Part shown: positions 24,132 to 33,033 of the stretch, one piece after another
How the letters are laid out: the number at the start of each line of letters is the position of its first letter
Numbering within the stretch: position 1 is the stretch's first letter
Origin: Candidatus Latescibacterota bacterium
GTDB taxonomy: Bacteria > Krumholzibacteriota > Krumholzibacteriia > WVZY01
Assembly: GCA_011772205.1 (NCBI GenBank)
Contig: WVZY01000067.1
Location: 55,096-119,095, forward strand
DNA length: 64,000 bases
Direction of reading: 5' to 3'
The notes under the pieces: model-generated
Told to the model about the DNA's origin: nothing
Database searches by the model: none
The model's input: only the letters and a program-made list of their open reading frames with translations
Program-made: the position numbers and the translations under genes

Positions 24132-25913
24132 ATGGCCGTTGAGAACAAGATAAAAGGCGGCAGCTTTCTCATAGAGGAAACCGAGCCGGCTGCCATTTTT
24201 TCGCCGGAAGGCTTCTCGGAAGAACAGAGGATGTTTGCTAAGACGGCGGAAGACTTTGTGGAGAATGAGGTGCTTGCGAAAATCGAAGAGACCGAGGCCA
24301 TGGCGGAAGGGATTATGGCGGGTCTCCTGAAAAAAGCGGGTGAACTCGGTCTCTTGATGATTGACGTCCCGGAAAAATTCGGCGGTCTCGAGCTGGATAA
24401 GGCCACTTCGATGCTCGTTTCCGAGATCATCTCCAAAGGAGGCGCATTCGCCTCCACTTACGGAACCCACACCGGGATCGGTACGCTCCCACTCGTCTAC
24501 TTTGGAACCGATGAGCAGAAGCAAAAGTATCTGCCCAGACTCGCAACGGGGGAGATCATCGGCTGCTACGCGCTTACAGAAGCAGGGAGCGGCTCCGATG
24601 CGCTCGCAGCCAAGGCTCGCGCCGAGCTCTCACCGGATGGAAAATACTATGTGCTGAACGGCGAGAAGATGTTCGTGACAAACGGTGGTTTTGCGGATCT
24701 CTGCTTTGTGTTCGCCAAGATAAACGGCGAAGATTTTTCGTGCTTTATTGTTGAATTGGATTATGAAGGCGTTTCGACCGGGGCGGAAGAAAAGAAGATG
24801 GGCATCAAAGGATCTTCCACCGTAGCGGTAATTCTCGAAGATGCAAAAATCCCCGCTGAGAACCTTCTCGGTGAACCGGGAAAGGGTCATAAAATTGCTT
24901 TCAATATTTTGAATATCGGGCGGTTCAAACTTGGGGTCGGCTGTGTGGGTGGTGCGAAGCACGCATTCAGGGACGCAGTCAGGTACTCCAAAGAGCGGCA
25001 CCAGTTCGGGCGACCGCTCTGCTCATTCGGTCTGATCAAAAACAAGATCGCCAACATGGCCGCGAAGATTTACGTGACCGAGAGCATGTCCTACAGAACC
25101 GCCGGGCTTTTGGACGGCATTCTCGCCATGGTCGACAAGAGCTCGCCCGATGCGGCTGAAAAGACGCTGGAGGGAATCGAGGAGTTCGCGATCGAGTGTT
25201 CGATCATGAAGGTTAAGGGAAGCGAAATCCTCGATTTTGTAGTGGATGAGGCCGTACAAATCTTCGGTGGTTATGGCTATATGCAGGAGTACCCTGTCGA
25301 GAGGTATTACCGGGATTCGCGGATCGCAAGGATTTATGAGGGGACGAGCGAGATCAACCGGCTGGTGATTCCAGGGATGCTGATCAAACGCGCGATGAAA
25401 GGCGAGCTTCCCTTGATGGCGGCCGCCAAGAAGCTCCAGTCGGACATTCTCGAATTTCCTGCGCTCGAGGAAGCGGAGGAGGGCTTCCTGGCGGAAGAAA
25501 CACGGCTCGTCGTAAAAGCAAAGAAGGCAGCCCTTCTGGCTGCGGGTACCGCGTTCCAGAAGTACATGGACAAAATATCAGAAGAGCAAGGTATCCTGGG
25601 CGACATTGCCGACATCCTGATTGAAATCTACGGAATGGAGTCAGCACTTCTCCGCACGTTGAAGATCGCTTCGGAAAAAGGCGAGGAAGCCGCCGCGATA
25701 CCGGCCAAGCTCACCTGTCTGTTTATCTATGATGCGCTGGGGAGAGTGAACCTGTGGGCGAAAGAGGTTCTCGCGGCATCCGCGGATGGAGATGAACTCC
25801 GTACGATGCTTACTGCGCTTCGTCGGTTCACGCGATTCACGCCGCCCGATACGCTCGGACTTCGCGTCGAAATTGCCGATGATTTCGTCGAGAAAGAGGA
25901 ATATGTGATTTGA
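24132..25913 (+). CDS. fadE: Acyl-CoA dehydrogenase, long type with C-terminal extension
   Basis: The 593-residue flavoprotein has CYALTEAGSGSDALA (FAD/substrate site), a central MGIKGSSTVAVI and late FGGYGYMQEYPVERYYRDSR plus RIYEGTSEINRL, where the Glu of YEGTSEI is the catalytic base. It is longer than the 380-residue short-chain type and has a helical C-terminal extension, like FadE/YusJ of Bacillus. It introduces the trans-2 double bond and passes electrons to electron-transfer flavoprotein; no etfAB is in this window. AAAGGAG precedes the ATG. It ends the fadN-fadA-fadE run and faces the acyl-CoA ligase gene. Confidence 0.92.
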   Translation: MAVENKIKGGSFLIEETEPAAIFSPEGFSEEQRMFAKTAEDFVENEVLAKIEETEAMAEGIMAGLLKKAGELGLLMIDVPEKFGGLELDKATSMLVSEIISKGGAFASTYGTHTGIGTLPLVYFGTDEQKQKYLPRLATGEIIGCYALTEAGSGSDALAAKARAELSPDGKYYVLNGEKMFVTNGGFADLCFVFAKINGEDFSCFIVELDYEGVSTGAEEKKMGIKGSSTVAVILEDAKIPAENLLGEPGKGHKIAFNILNIGRFKLGVGCVGGAKHAFRDAVRYSKERHQFGRPLCSFGLIKNKIANMAAKIYVTESMSYRTAGLLDGILAMVDKSSPDAAEKTLEGIEEFAIECSIMKVKGSEILDFVVDEAVQIFGGYGYMQEYPVERYYRDSRIARIYEGTSEINRLVIPGMLIKRAMKGELPLMAAAKKLQSDILEFPALEEAEEGFLAEETRLVVKAKKAALLAAGTAFQKYMDKISEEQGILGDIADILIEIYGMESALLRTLKIASEKGEEAAAIPAKLTCLFIYDALGRVNLWAKEVLAASADGDELRTMLTALRRFTRFTPPDTLGLRVEIADDFVEKEEYVI

Positions 25914-25989
25914 GTCAGCGCGCGAGGACCATGAGCTGAGGGACCATCAAGATACGCTCGTTTTCAACAGTATGTAGGAGAATGAATCC

Positions 25990-27780
25990 TTAGAATGCCT
26001 CGTCCTCTTCGTAGAGCTTGTCGATGTGTTCCTTGAATTCTTTTTCAACAATATTGCGTCGCACTTTGAGCGACGGAGTTAGTTCGTTGCTGTCGATCGA
26101 AAAGTCGTGATCCAGAAGCACGAATTTTTTTATCCTTTCGAAGCTCGCAAAGTTTTCGCTTTTCCTATCGATCTCGCTTTGTATCTTTTCGTGAACTTTC
26201 GGATTCTTCAATAAGCTTGCCATATCCGTATAAGGAATCTGCTTGGATAGAGCGTATTTTTTGATGTTGTCGAAATTTGGCACAATGAGTGCAGAGATGA
26301 ATTTACGCTTGTCTCCGATGAGAACCGCTTGAGCGATATATTTGCTGGTTTTGATGGCGCATTCTATTGGCTGGGGTGCAACGTTTTTACCTCCAGCCGT
26401 TACGATGATGTCTTTTTTCCTGTCAGTGATACTGAGAAAGCCTTCTCTGTCTATAAAACCGATGTCCCCGGTATGAAACCATTCGTCCACGATGACCTCA
26501 TTCGTCATATCCGGTTTCTTGAAATACCCAAGCATCACGTTGGGGCCTTTAACGAGGATCTCGCCGTCTTCTGCCGTTTGTACTTCCACACCGGGGATCG
26601 GCCTGCCCACTGTTCCGAACTTGAATGCTTCGAAGGTGTTGATGGCGACCGCAGGGGATGTTTCGGTGAGGCCATAGCCCTCCAGAATCGGCAGGCCTAC
26701 AGCGTAAAAGAATTCAGCAATCTTACGATGGAGCGGTGCTCCCCCTGCTACGGCAAAGCGAAGCCTACCTCCCGTTCTTTCTCTGATCTTGAATAAAACA
26801 AGCTTGTCAGCGATCGCATACTTAAGTTTGTTTGCGAAAGATACGCGTCCTGCGAGTTTCTGCTTTACGTATGCCCTTCCGGCGTCGAGCGCCCAGAAAA
26901 ACAGATACTTCTTCAATCGGGGCCCGGAGGTGGCCATGTCCATTATTCTTGCGTATGTCTTCTCGTAGAACCTCGGGACGCTGATCATTACTGTTGGTTT
27001 GACTTCGATGAGGTCTTGTGGAATCGTATCCATGCTTTCCGCGTAGGCGATGGTTGCGCCGACATGGAGGGGGGTGTAGTAACCTCCCGTTCTCTCGAAT
27101 ACATGACTCAGTGGGAGCCAAGAGAGGAACGTATCTTCGCGGCTGACGTCGATAATCGACACGCACGTAATGGCATTGGTAACGAAGTTCCAGTGGGTGA
27201 GTATCGCGCCTTTTGGTTCTCCGGTCGTGCCTGATGTGTAGATGATGCTTGCCCAGTCATACTTCCCGATGGTCGAGATCATTTCTTCGTAGCTTTTCGG
27301 GTTGGGGAGCGATGCACCCGTTTCGATGAGTTTGTCGAGACTGATGGCTTCATCGCCGGCGCAATGCGGGTCGAACGTGATGATGCGCCGGAGGGCAGGT
27401 AAATTCGAGCGGATCTCGAGGATCTTGGATAACTGATTTGCGTCGGATACAAAAATCGCGCGTGCTTCCGCGTCGCGCAGAATGTATGCAATTTGCGCCG
27501 CTGGTAATGACGTGTAGATCGGGACATTGATGCAGCCGGCGGAAAGTATCGCGAGGTCGGCGATCACCCATTCCGGGCGGTTTTCGGAGAGCAGCGCAAC
27601 GCGGTCGCCTTTGGTAAGTCTCAAAGTCAAAAGTCCCAGAGCAGCATGGTATGTTTTGTCGAAAATTTCTTTATGGGAAATATTCGTGTAGCTACCGTGT
27701 TGCTTGACGCGGAAGGCGTCTGCCTTCTGGAATTTCCTGACGGATTGAAGAAACAACTGGGGAATCGTTTCAGCAGCCAT
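25990..27780 (-). CDS. fadD: Long-chain fatty acid-CoA ligase (AMP-forming)
   Basis: The 596-residue protein has the AMP-binding P-loop IIYTSGTTGEPKGAILTH (about residues 179-196), YGLTETSPAVAIN (about 372-384) and the hinge DWFHTGDIG-like WFHTGDIGFIDREG plus DRKKDIIVTAGGKNVAP. This is the FadD15/long-chain acyl-CoA synthetase subgroup. It activates free fatty acids to acyl-CoA at the membrane, feeding the facing fad genes. It converges on fadE across a 76-base gap with no clear terminator. The C-terminus (VRRNIVEKEFKEHIDKLYEEDEAF) is complete. Confidence 0.9.
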   Translation of the reverse strand: MAAETIPQLFLQSVRKFQKADAFRVKQHGSYTNISHKEIFDKTYHAALGLLTLRLTKGDRVALLSENRPEWVIADLAILSAGCINVPIYTSLPAAQIAYILRDAEARAIFVSDANQLSKILEIRSNLPALRRIITFDPHCAGDEAISLDKLIETGASLPNPKSYEEMISTIGKYDWASIIYTSGTTGEPKGAILTHWNFVTNAITCVSIIDVSREDTFLSWLPLSHVFERTGGYYTPLHVGATIAYAESMDTIPQDLIEVKPTVMISVPRFYEKTYARIMDMATSGPRLKKYLFFWALDAGRAYVKQKLAGRVSFANKLKYAIADKLVLFKIRERTGGRLRFAVAGGAPLHRKIAEFFYAVGLPILEGYGLTETSPAVAINTFEAFKFGTVGRPIPGVEVQTAEDGEILVKGPNVMLGYFKKPDMTNEVIVDEWFHTGDIGFIDREGFLSITDRKKDIIVTAGGKNVAPQPIECAIKTSKYIAQAVLIGDKRKFISALIVPNFDNIKKYALSKQIPYTDMASLLKNPKVHEKIQSEIDRKSENFASFERIKKFVLLDHDFSIDSNELTPSLKVRRNIVEKEFKEHIDKLYEEDEAF

Positions 27781-28067
27781 TGTTTATTCCATTCGAAAGA
27801 AGTGGCTTATATCGTACGCCTTTAAGTCTCCCGGGCGAAGTGAAACGATCGATTAGGTTACTAATCTCGTCACCATGGCGCTTCCTGGCCAGCGATCGCG
27901 CGCAAACAGCCGCAGAAGATAGCGAGGTCGGTTGTAATCCCAGTATCTTTTTGACCTTAGGAGCTGTCAACAGATTTCGGGAGCTATACTTCTATTGGAA
28001 ATTAGATGTCGTTATGCGCTATGCTTATTGCAGTTCAGACGGGTTTTGCGGATTCGGAGGACGGCAG

Positions 28068-28883
28068 GTGCCGAAAAGAGAACTGAATGCAATAGTCAGC
28101 CAGCGTATCGAGATTGCTCCCGGGCTGCTCATACTTCGCGTGGTTCCTGATGGGTGGGAGCTTCCGGATTTCGAGCCGGGGCAGTTTGCCGTTCTGGGAT
28201 TGTATGGTTCCGCGCCGCGGTGTGATCTATCCGATCTGGAGGACGACCCACCTCCACCGGACCAGTTCCTTCGTGGAACGTATTCCATCACGTCATCTTC
28301 GGTGTCGAAAGAGTATCTGGAGTTCTACATCCAGCTGGTGCGATCCGGTACGATGACGCCGCGTATCTTCGCGCTCAAACCGGGGGACAGATTGTACCTG
28401 GGACCGAAATTTTCCGGCCTGTTCCGCCTGTCGAGCGCGCCGGAAGACGTCCACTTGGTAATGGTAGCAACGGGAACGGGACTGGGGCCGTATATGAGCA
28501 TGCTCCGCACGTACCTCCGGTGTGGTTCGCCGCGCCGATACGCTATTATACACGGCGCCCGGCACTCAAGTGATCTCGGCTACCGATCGGAACTCATTTC
28601 CCTCCAGCGGCTGTGCGACAACTTCACTTACATCCCGGTGGTCAGCAAACCGGAGGAGGAACCCGTTGAATGGGAAGGGCATGTTGGGTATGTCCAAGAT
28701 CTGTGGAAAAGCGGAGCGCTGGCCGACGCATGGGGTTTTCGCCCGGAGCCGTCGAACACCCACATCTTCCTCTGCGGAAATCCGAAGATGGTGGACGAGA
28801 TGATTGCGCTTCTGCGTGAAGAAGGATTTACCGAGCATACAAAGAAAACACCCGGTCAAATTCACGTAGAAAAGTACTGGTAG
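28068..28883 (+). CDS. fpr: Ferredoxin/flavodoxin-NADP reductase
   Basis: The product is about 271 residues. It has GTYSITSSS (FAD), VMVATGTGLGPYMSMLRTY for the NADP phosphate-binding site and IFLCGNPKMVDEM, ending in IHVEKYW, the typical aromatic C-terminus of bacterial Fpr. The frame is open from 27780, but the GTG at 28068 has GGAGG at 28056-28060 seven bases away and gives the length usual for the family (about 250-270). It moves electrons between NADPH and ferredoxin or flavodoxin. It is divergent from fadD. The 287 bases upstream (27781-28067) hold no other gene I can support. Confidence 0.85.
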   Translation: MPKRELNAIVSQRIEIAPGLLILRVVPDGWELPDFEPGQFAVLGLYGSAPRCDLSDLEDDPPPPDQFLRGTYSITSSSVSKEYLEFYIQLVRSGTMTPRIFALKPGDRLYLGPKFSGLFRLSSAPEDVHLVMVATGTGLGPYMSMLRTYLRCGSPRRYAIIHGARHSSDLGYRSELISLQRLCDNFTYIPVVSKPEEEPVEWEGHVGYVQDLWKSGALADAWGFRPEPSNTHIFLCGNPKMVDEMIALLREEGFTEHTKKTPGQIHVEKYW

Positions 28884-28901
28884 GCTGAGAAAACCAGAAG
28901 C

Positions 28902-29786
28902 TCAACCGGCCGCTTGTCTTCGCTTAATCAAAATCACGATTGCCCGGCGCAGAGGACCCGCGCCCAGATTGACCAGCACGTATACGGTCCCCGCCAACAG
29001 AATCGTGGTCGCCCCCGGCGGTAAATCCGGCCCGTAGCTAATCGCCAATCCCGTCGTGGTCAGTATGGTGCTCAGTATTGCCGCCAGCACCATCATCTGC
29101 CACAGCTTCGTCGAGAACCTTCCGGCAACCGAAACGGGCAACGTCATCAGCGCGATAACCATCACGATGCCGACAACATAAATCAAAGTGACGATCGTCA
29201 AAGCGGTGAGGCACAAGAGGAACGTATAGAAAAAAGTAATGTTCACGCCGCGCAACTTTGCAAACTCCTCATCGAAGCAAACGGCGAGCAGCTGATTGTA
29301 AAAAAGAAGCCCTCCCGTGACGATGAGAATATCCAGCCAAATCAGCAGTTGAACCGCCTGATCATCCACCATAACGATATTACCGAACAGATAGGTCATC
29401 AGATCTGTTTTATAGCCGGGCGTACGAAAGATGAACATGATCCCGATCGCCATTCCAATTGCCCATAGCGCTGAAATGACCGTGTCCTCGCGTTCCTTGG
29501 CGTATATCCGGGCCACGCTAATAATGAAAGCAGCAAGAATTGCAGCTACCATTGCACCGTAAAGGGGGTGGAGCCATTCCCATCCGTATGCAACGCGAGC
29601 ATAATATGCTGCACCCATACCACCCAGAACGGAATGGGCCAGGCTTCCCGCTATCAATGTGATGCGGCGCGTGACGACGTACGTCCCTATAACGCCGCAC
29701 GCAATGCTGGCCAGTGCGCCTGCGATCAGCGCGTTTCGCAAAAAGGAGTGCTCAACGATAGCTCCCAAAAAATCGGACATGATCAT
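28902..29786 (-). CDS. znuB: Metal ABC transporter permease (ABC-3 family)
   Basis: The protein is about 294 residues and consists of roughly eight or nine membrane segments, with RRITLIAGSLAHSVLGGMGAA-type residues near residues 40-55 and a basic end. It is the ABC-3 permease of zinc or manganese importers. It starts in a TGATG junction: its ATG overlaps the stop of the ATPase gene by one base, so translation is coupled. A second ATG six bases later (29780) is possible. It completes a regulator-znuA-znuC-znuB run. Confidence 0.88.
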   Translation of the reverse strand: MIMSDFLGAIVEHSFLRNALIAGALASIACGVIGTYVVTRRITLIAGSLAHSVLGGMGAAYYARVAYGWEWLHPLYGAMVAAILAAFIISVARIYAKEREDTVISALWAIGMAIGIMFIFRTPGYKTDLMTYLFGNIVMVDDQAVQLLIWLDILIVTGGLLFYNQLLAVCFDEEFAKLRGVNITFFYTFLLCLTALTIVTLIYVVGIVMVIALMTLPVSVAGRFSTKLWQMMVLAAILSTILTTTGLAISYGPDLPPGATTILLAGTVYVLVNLGAGPLRRAIVILIKRRQAAG

Positions 29787-30538
29787 CAATCGTGGTTATG
29801 AGCCCGGCTGTCGTGGTCGACCAGACGAACATCCATGTCCCCGTAGAGCATGGACACAATGTTGCCGTTGATTTCAGATGCGCAGTGCAGCACCACAGTA
29901 CGGTTTACACAGACAATTTTCTGAACGTATTTGGAAACGAATCCGACGTCGTGGGACACGATGATCACCGTCATCCGCTCGTTGAGCATGTGGAGGAGTT
30001 CGTAGAGATCGTGTTGTACCTCTGGGTCGAGGCTCAGCGTCGGCTCATCGAAGAGCAGAACATCCGGTTCCGCCGCCAGCGCACGCGCGATCAGCACGCG
30101 CTGGCGCTGCCCGCCGGACAAAGCCGAGAAGGGCCGGTCTCTCAGGTCAGCGCAGCTAACCTCCTCGAGCGCACGGTCCGCTGCTTGCCGGTCCGATGAC
30201 GGATACGGCCCCAACTTCGAGCTGAGTCCGAGCCTTCCCATCAGAACGACGTCCCCAACCGTGACGGGGAAGTCGTAGTCGAGCCTTGGATATTGCGGCA
30301 TATAGCCGATGCGGCGTCTCGCTGCCAGCGGCTTTGTGCCGAATACCCGAACCGATCCCCGCTGCGGCTCCAGAAGCCCCAGGATGAGTTTGAGAAGGGT
30401 TGTCTTGCCCGCGCCGTTCGGACCGATAACGGCGACGAATTCGCCGTCTTCGATGTCGAGGCTTACGTTTTCGAGTACGATATGCCTTCCGAACGAGAAG
30501 AATACGTCGCGGATGCTGATTACCGATTCGACGGACAT
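29786..30538 (-). CDS. znuC: Metal ABC transporter ATP-binding protein
   Basis: The 250-residue ATPase has Walker A GPNGAGKTTLLK, signature LSGGQRQRVLIARAL and Walker B VLLFDEPTLSLDPE, then the switch His in VIIVSHDVGF. The start is the ATG at 30538 rather than an upstream TTG, because it has AAAGGA nine bases upstream. The C-terminus carries a His-rich end (VDHDSRAHNHD), which may bind metal. It drives ATP-dependent uptake of zinc, or possibly manganese or iron, with the permease and binding protein beside it. Confidence 0.9.
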   Translation of the reverse strand: MSVESVISIRDVFFSFGRHIVLENVSLDIEDGEFVAVIGPNGAGKTTLLKLILGLLEPQRGSVRVFGTKPLAARRRIGYMPQYPRLDYDFPVTVGDVVLMGRLGLSSKLGPYPSSDRQAADRALEEVSCADLRDRPFSALSGGQRQRVLIARALAAEPDVLLFDEPTLSLDPEVQHDLYELLHMLNERMTVIIVSHDVGFVSKYVQKIVCVNRTVVLHCASEINGNIVSMLYGDMDVRLVDHDSRAHNHD

Positions 30539-30619
30539 TTCCGCGTTTCCTTTCAAAAATAGCCGGATGCTACATTCAACTGCTTGTTCTGCTGTTCGAG
30601 CATTCGTCCTGCGGTCTCG

Positions 30620-31606
30620 TCAGTTTGCAATGGCTTTGCGAATTTTGACGGCCATTTCCTTCATATTCGTTAAGTAGTCTCGGGACAAAGGATCCATGAC
30701 CACCACATCCGCACCGATCTCGTCTGCAATAGTCTCGGCGCTTTTTTTTGAAAACTGCGGCTGAATGAAGATCGCGCGAACTTTTCTTGCCTTTGCTTTT
30801 TCTATCAGATCCACGAGATGTTTCAGACCCGGCGATGTCCCCCCTCTTTCGATGGACACCTGAACGAGGCCGTACGCCTCGGCGAAATAACCATAAGCCG
30901 GATGGAACACATAGAATTCTTCGCCCTCTAGTGGAGCCAGCATTTCAGTGATCTTGCGGTCGAGTTCCTCCAAATCGGTCATAAGCGTCCGGTGATTGTT
31001 CGTATATTCAGCGCTGTGGGAGGGATCGATTCGAATAAGTGCCTCGAGAATGTTTCGGGCGATCGTTGCCGCCAGGCGCGGATTCAGCCAAATGTGAGGA
31101 TCCAGCTCGCCTTCGCTGTGCGAATGAGTATGGGCCGCGGCATTCAGATGTTGCGGGCCGCTGAGTTCAACGTTTTTGATCTCTTGCACGCCTGCAACAT
31201 TAGTGGATACCGGCATCAATTCGATGCCCGCTTGTGTGCTTACGATGTCCACTGTTTGGAAGCTCTTCCGAATGCGGGGCAGGAGCTGTTTTTCGAACGG
31301 AACACCGATGGAGAAAAACACGTGCGATTGAGCCAGCTGCACCAGCTGCTTGGATGTGGGCTCATATGTTGCCGGGGATTGACCAGGCCCGACCATCACA
31401 TGTATTTCCAAATGATTACGGCCAATCCGTTCGACGAAAAAAGCCAGCGGCAGTATGCTGGCATAAACGTTCAGCTTTCCGGATGCTCCAGGCTTGTCGG
31501 AAATCGAGCCGGCCGCCTGTGCCGATGCCACCTTTGCAAATGGGTGAAGGACGAGCAAGCAGCCCATAAGCAGTAAGGGACGGAGGATTGACTTTCGATG
31601 GTTCAT
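30620..31606 (-). CDS. znuA: Zinc/manganese-type periplasmic metal-binding protein
   Basis: The 328-residue protein has an N-terminal signal peptide (about 30 residues, ending SAQA) and is a cluster A-I metal-binding protein. It has ELDPHIWLNPRL for the His ligand and EEFYVFHPAYGYFAEAYGL for another His. A short His-rich loop, HTHSHSEGE, precedes the DPHIW motif, a feature typical of zinc binders such as ZnuA. The ATG at 31606 overlaps the regulator stop in ATGA. The metal is inferred from the His loop and is not certain. Confidence 0.88.
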   Translation of the reverse strand: MNHRKSILRPLLLMGCLLVLHPFAKVASAQAAGSISDKPGASGKLNVYASILPLAFFVERIGRNHLEIHVMVGPGQSPATYEPTSKQLVQLAQSHVFFSIGVPFEKQLLPRIRKSFQTVDIVSTQAGIELMPVSTNVAGVQEIKNVELSGPQHLNAAAHTHSHSEGELDPHIWLNPRLAATIARNILEALIRIDPSHSAEYTNNHRTLMTDLEELDRKITEMLAPLEGEEFYVFHPAYGYFAEAYGLVQVSIERGGTSPGLKHLVDLIEKAKARKVRAIFIQPQFSKKSAETIADEIGADVVVMDPLSRDYLTNMKEMAVKIRKAIAN

Positions 31607-31983
31607 GTAGCGTCCTTGTAGGTGCAGTCGGCGCACTTCCCGTACAGAACGACCTCGTGTTCGTCCAGTTCGAATCCGGCCGGGATCCTGTCGGCTCCCA
31701 ATGCGCAACCCGGTATGTCGAAAACCCGGTCGCACAGCCGGCAGTGGAAATGGTGATGGTGGGCCTTTCCTGCGACCTCGTAGCGGACCGGTTCACCGGG
31801 AATAATGACAGGAACCAGCCATCCCTCATCGGCGAGAATCTTGATGTTGCGGTAAACTGTTGCAATACCAAGACCTGCGACTACGCCTCTCGCCACCCTC
31901 AGTAGCTCCTTGGCGCTCAACGGGCGATTGGCCTCCTGGAGCGCTTGCCGAAGGGCCGACCGCTGCTCTGTTCTGCGTGTCAT
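31603..31983 (-). CDS. Fur-family metal-responsive repressor
   Basis: This 126-residue protein has the winged helix of Fur proteins (GVVAGLGIATVYRNIKILAD, about residues 33-52) and a metal-sensing half with HHHHFHCRLCDRVFD and YGKCADC, giving the two CxxC pairs of the structural zinc site. It should repress in the presence of metal. It is first in the operon with the transporter and has a perfect Fur-box palindrome across its promoter, so it most likely represses itself and znuACB. The neighbours suggest Zur, but the operator reads like a classical iron Fur box, so metal specificity is open and I give no symbol. Confidence 0.9.
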   Translation of the reverse strand: MTRRTEQRSALRQALQEANRPLSAKELLRVARGVVAGLGIATVYRNIKILADEGWLVPVIIPGEPVRYEVAGKAHHHHFHCRLCDRVFDIPGCALGADRIPAGFELDEHEVVLYGKCADCTYKDAT

Positions 31984-32005
31984 CGCTGATACTCCCTGTA
32001 TCTAC

Positions 32006-32033
32006 TATTGATAATGATATATCATTATCAATA
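32006..32033 (-). promoter_or_regulatory. Perfect Fur-box palindrome over the regulator promoter
   Basis: A perfect 28-base palindrome containing GATAATGATA-TATCATTATC spans the -10 box (TATCAT, minus strand, 32014-32019); the -35 is TTGCAA (32037-32042) at 17 bases. The sequence is close to the classical Fur consensus and so placed would block transcription of the regulator-znuACB operon. Confidence 0.85.
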
Positions 32034-32095
32034 CTTTTGCAAGCCCTTTGCCGTGCCAATCCAGCGTGAAGGAAGCGACGAGCCTTTTCACTGAA

Positions 32096-32222
32096 GCGTG
32101 AAGGAAAGCTCCGTGGAGGTGCTGAACCTTTTCGTGGAGGCGAGTTGGGAGTGCTACGTGATGGGGGTGACGAACCGTTACGCGGAGCGAGCGAGGAACA
32201 GCCGCCGGAGGCGGCTAGCCGT
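32096..32222. repeat. Dispersed GC-rich repeat, copy C
   Basis: The gap between the Fur-family gene and thiD holds the repeat core (GACGAACCGTTACGCGGAGCG) and the GCCGCCGGAGGCGGCTAGCC arm. The arm runs into the thiD coding end: the thiD TAG (32215-32217) lies inside it. Confidence 0.8.
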
Positions 32223-33027
32223 GTTTCTTCATGAAATCATCTGGGGTCAAGAAATAGAAGTGATGTGTCGGCCCGTGTCCGCTTCCGATCGATGGTGCGT
32301 TCTCGATCGTCTCGGTAATATATTTTTTAGCGTGCCGGACAGCTTTGAGCACCGACTCCCCGAGCGCAAGCCTGGCGGTGATCGCCGCTGAAAAGGTGCA
32401 TCCAGTGCCATGGACGCTTTTCGTTTCTACGAACCAGGACTCGAAGGTATGGATGTTCTCCCCGTCGAAAAGGATGTCTGTTGCCCGATTGAATCCAGCG
32501 TGACCGCCTTTGACGATCACGTTCTTGCAACCAAGATCGTGGATTTTACGTGCTGCATCATGCATCCGCTCCGGAGAATCGATCTCCATCCGTGTAAGAA
32601 TTTCCGCTTCGTGAATATTTGGAGTAACCACGAGGGCCATCGGGATAAGCTCTTTTTGTAGTGATTCAATCGCATCGTTCCTGAGCAGCTTGTATCCGCT
32701 CTTCGAGATCATTACGGGATCGATGACGAGCGATTTGAATTTCCAATCCCTCAGTGAATCCGCTACGGCGCGGATGATTTCGGCCGACGACAGCATCCCT
32801 GTTTTTGCTGCGGAGATGTCGAAATCGCTCAGGACCGCGTCCAGCTGCGCTTTAATGAGGTCGGTTGGGAGGTCGAAGGCCTGTGATACGGCAACCGTAT
32901 TCTGAGCGGTGACAGCTGTGATAACAGAGGTTCCAAAAACACCGTGGGCGTGAAAGGTTTTCAAATCCGCTTGAATGCCCGCACCGCCGCCTGAGTCGGA
33001 GCCGGCGATCGTCAAAGCTTGTTTCAT
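32215..33027 (-). CDS. thiD: Hydroxymethylpyrimidine (phosphate) kinase
   Basis: The 270-residue protein starts KQALTIAGSDSGGGAGIQAD, the substrate-binding signature of ThiD, and has ETKSVHGTGCTFSAAI, the anion hole and catalytic Asp region of the ribokinase fold (usual DTxNTHGTGC reads ETKSVHGTGC here). It phosphorylates hydroxymethylpyrimidine and its phosphate, preparing the pyrimidine half of thiamine. AAAGAGG precedes its ATG. The TAG stop is supplied by repeat copy C, which marks a recent or sequence-constrained boundary. It is last in the thi operon. Confidence 0.92.
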   Translation of the reverse strand: MKQALTIAGSDSGGGAGIQADLKTFHAHGVFGTSVITAVTAQNTVAVSQAFDLPTDLIKAQLDAVLSDFDISAAKTGMLSSAEIIRAVADSLRDWKFKSLVIDPVMISKSGYKLLRNDAIESLQKELIPMALVVTPNIHEAEILTRMEIDSPERMHDAARKIHDLGCKNVIVKGGHAGFNRATDILFDGENIHTFESWFVETKSVHGTGCTFSAAITARLALGESVLKAVRHAKKYITETIENAPSIGSGHGPTHHFYFLTPDDFMKKHG

Positions 33028-33033
33028 TGATGG

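Noticed and set aside
27781..28067. An extended N-terminus of the ferredoxin-NADP reductase from 27780.
   Set aside because: The extension has no family similarity and skips the strong GGAGG-GTG start at 28068.
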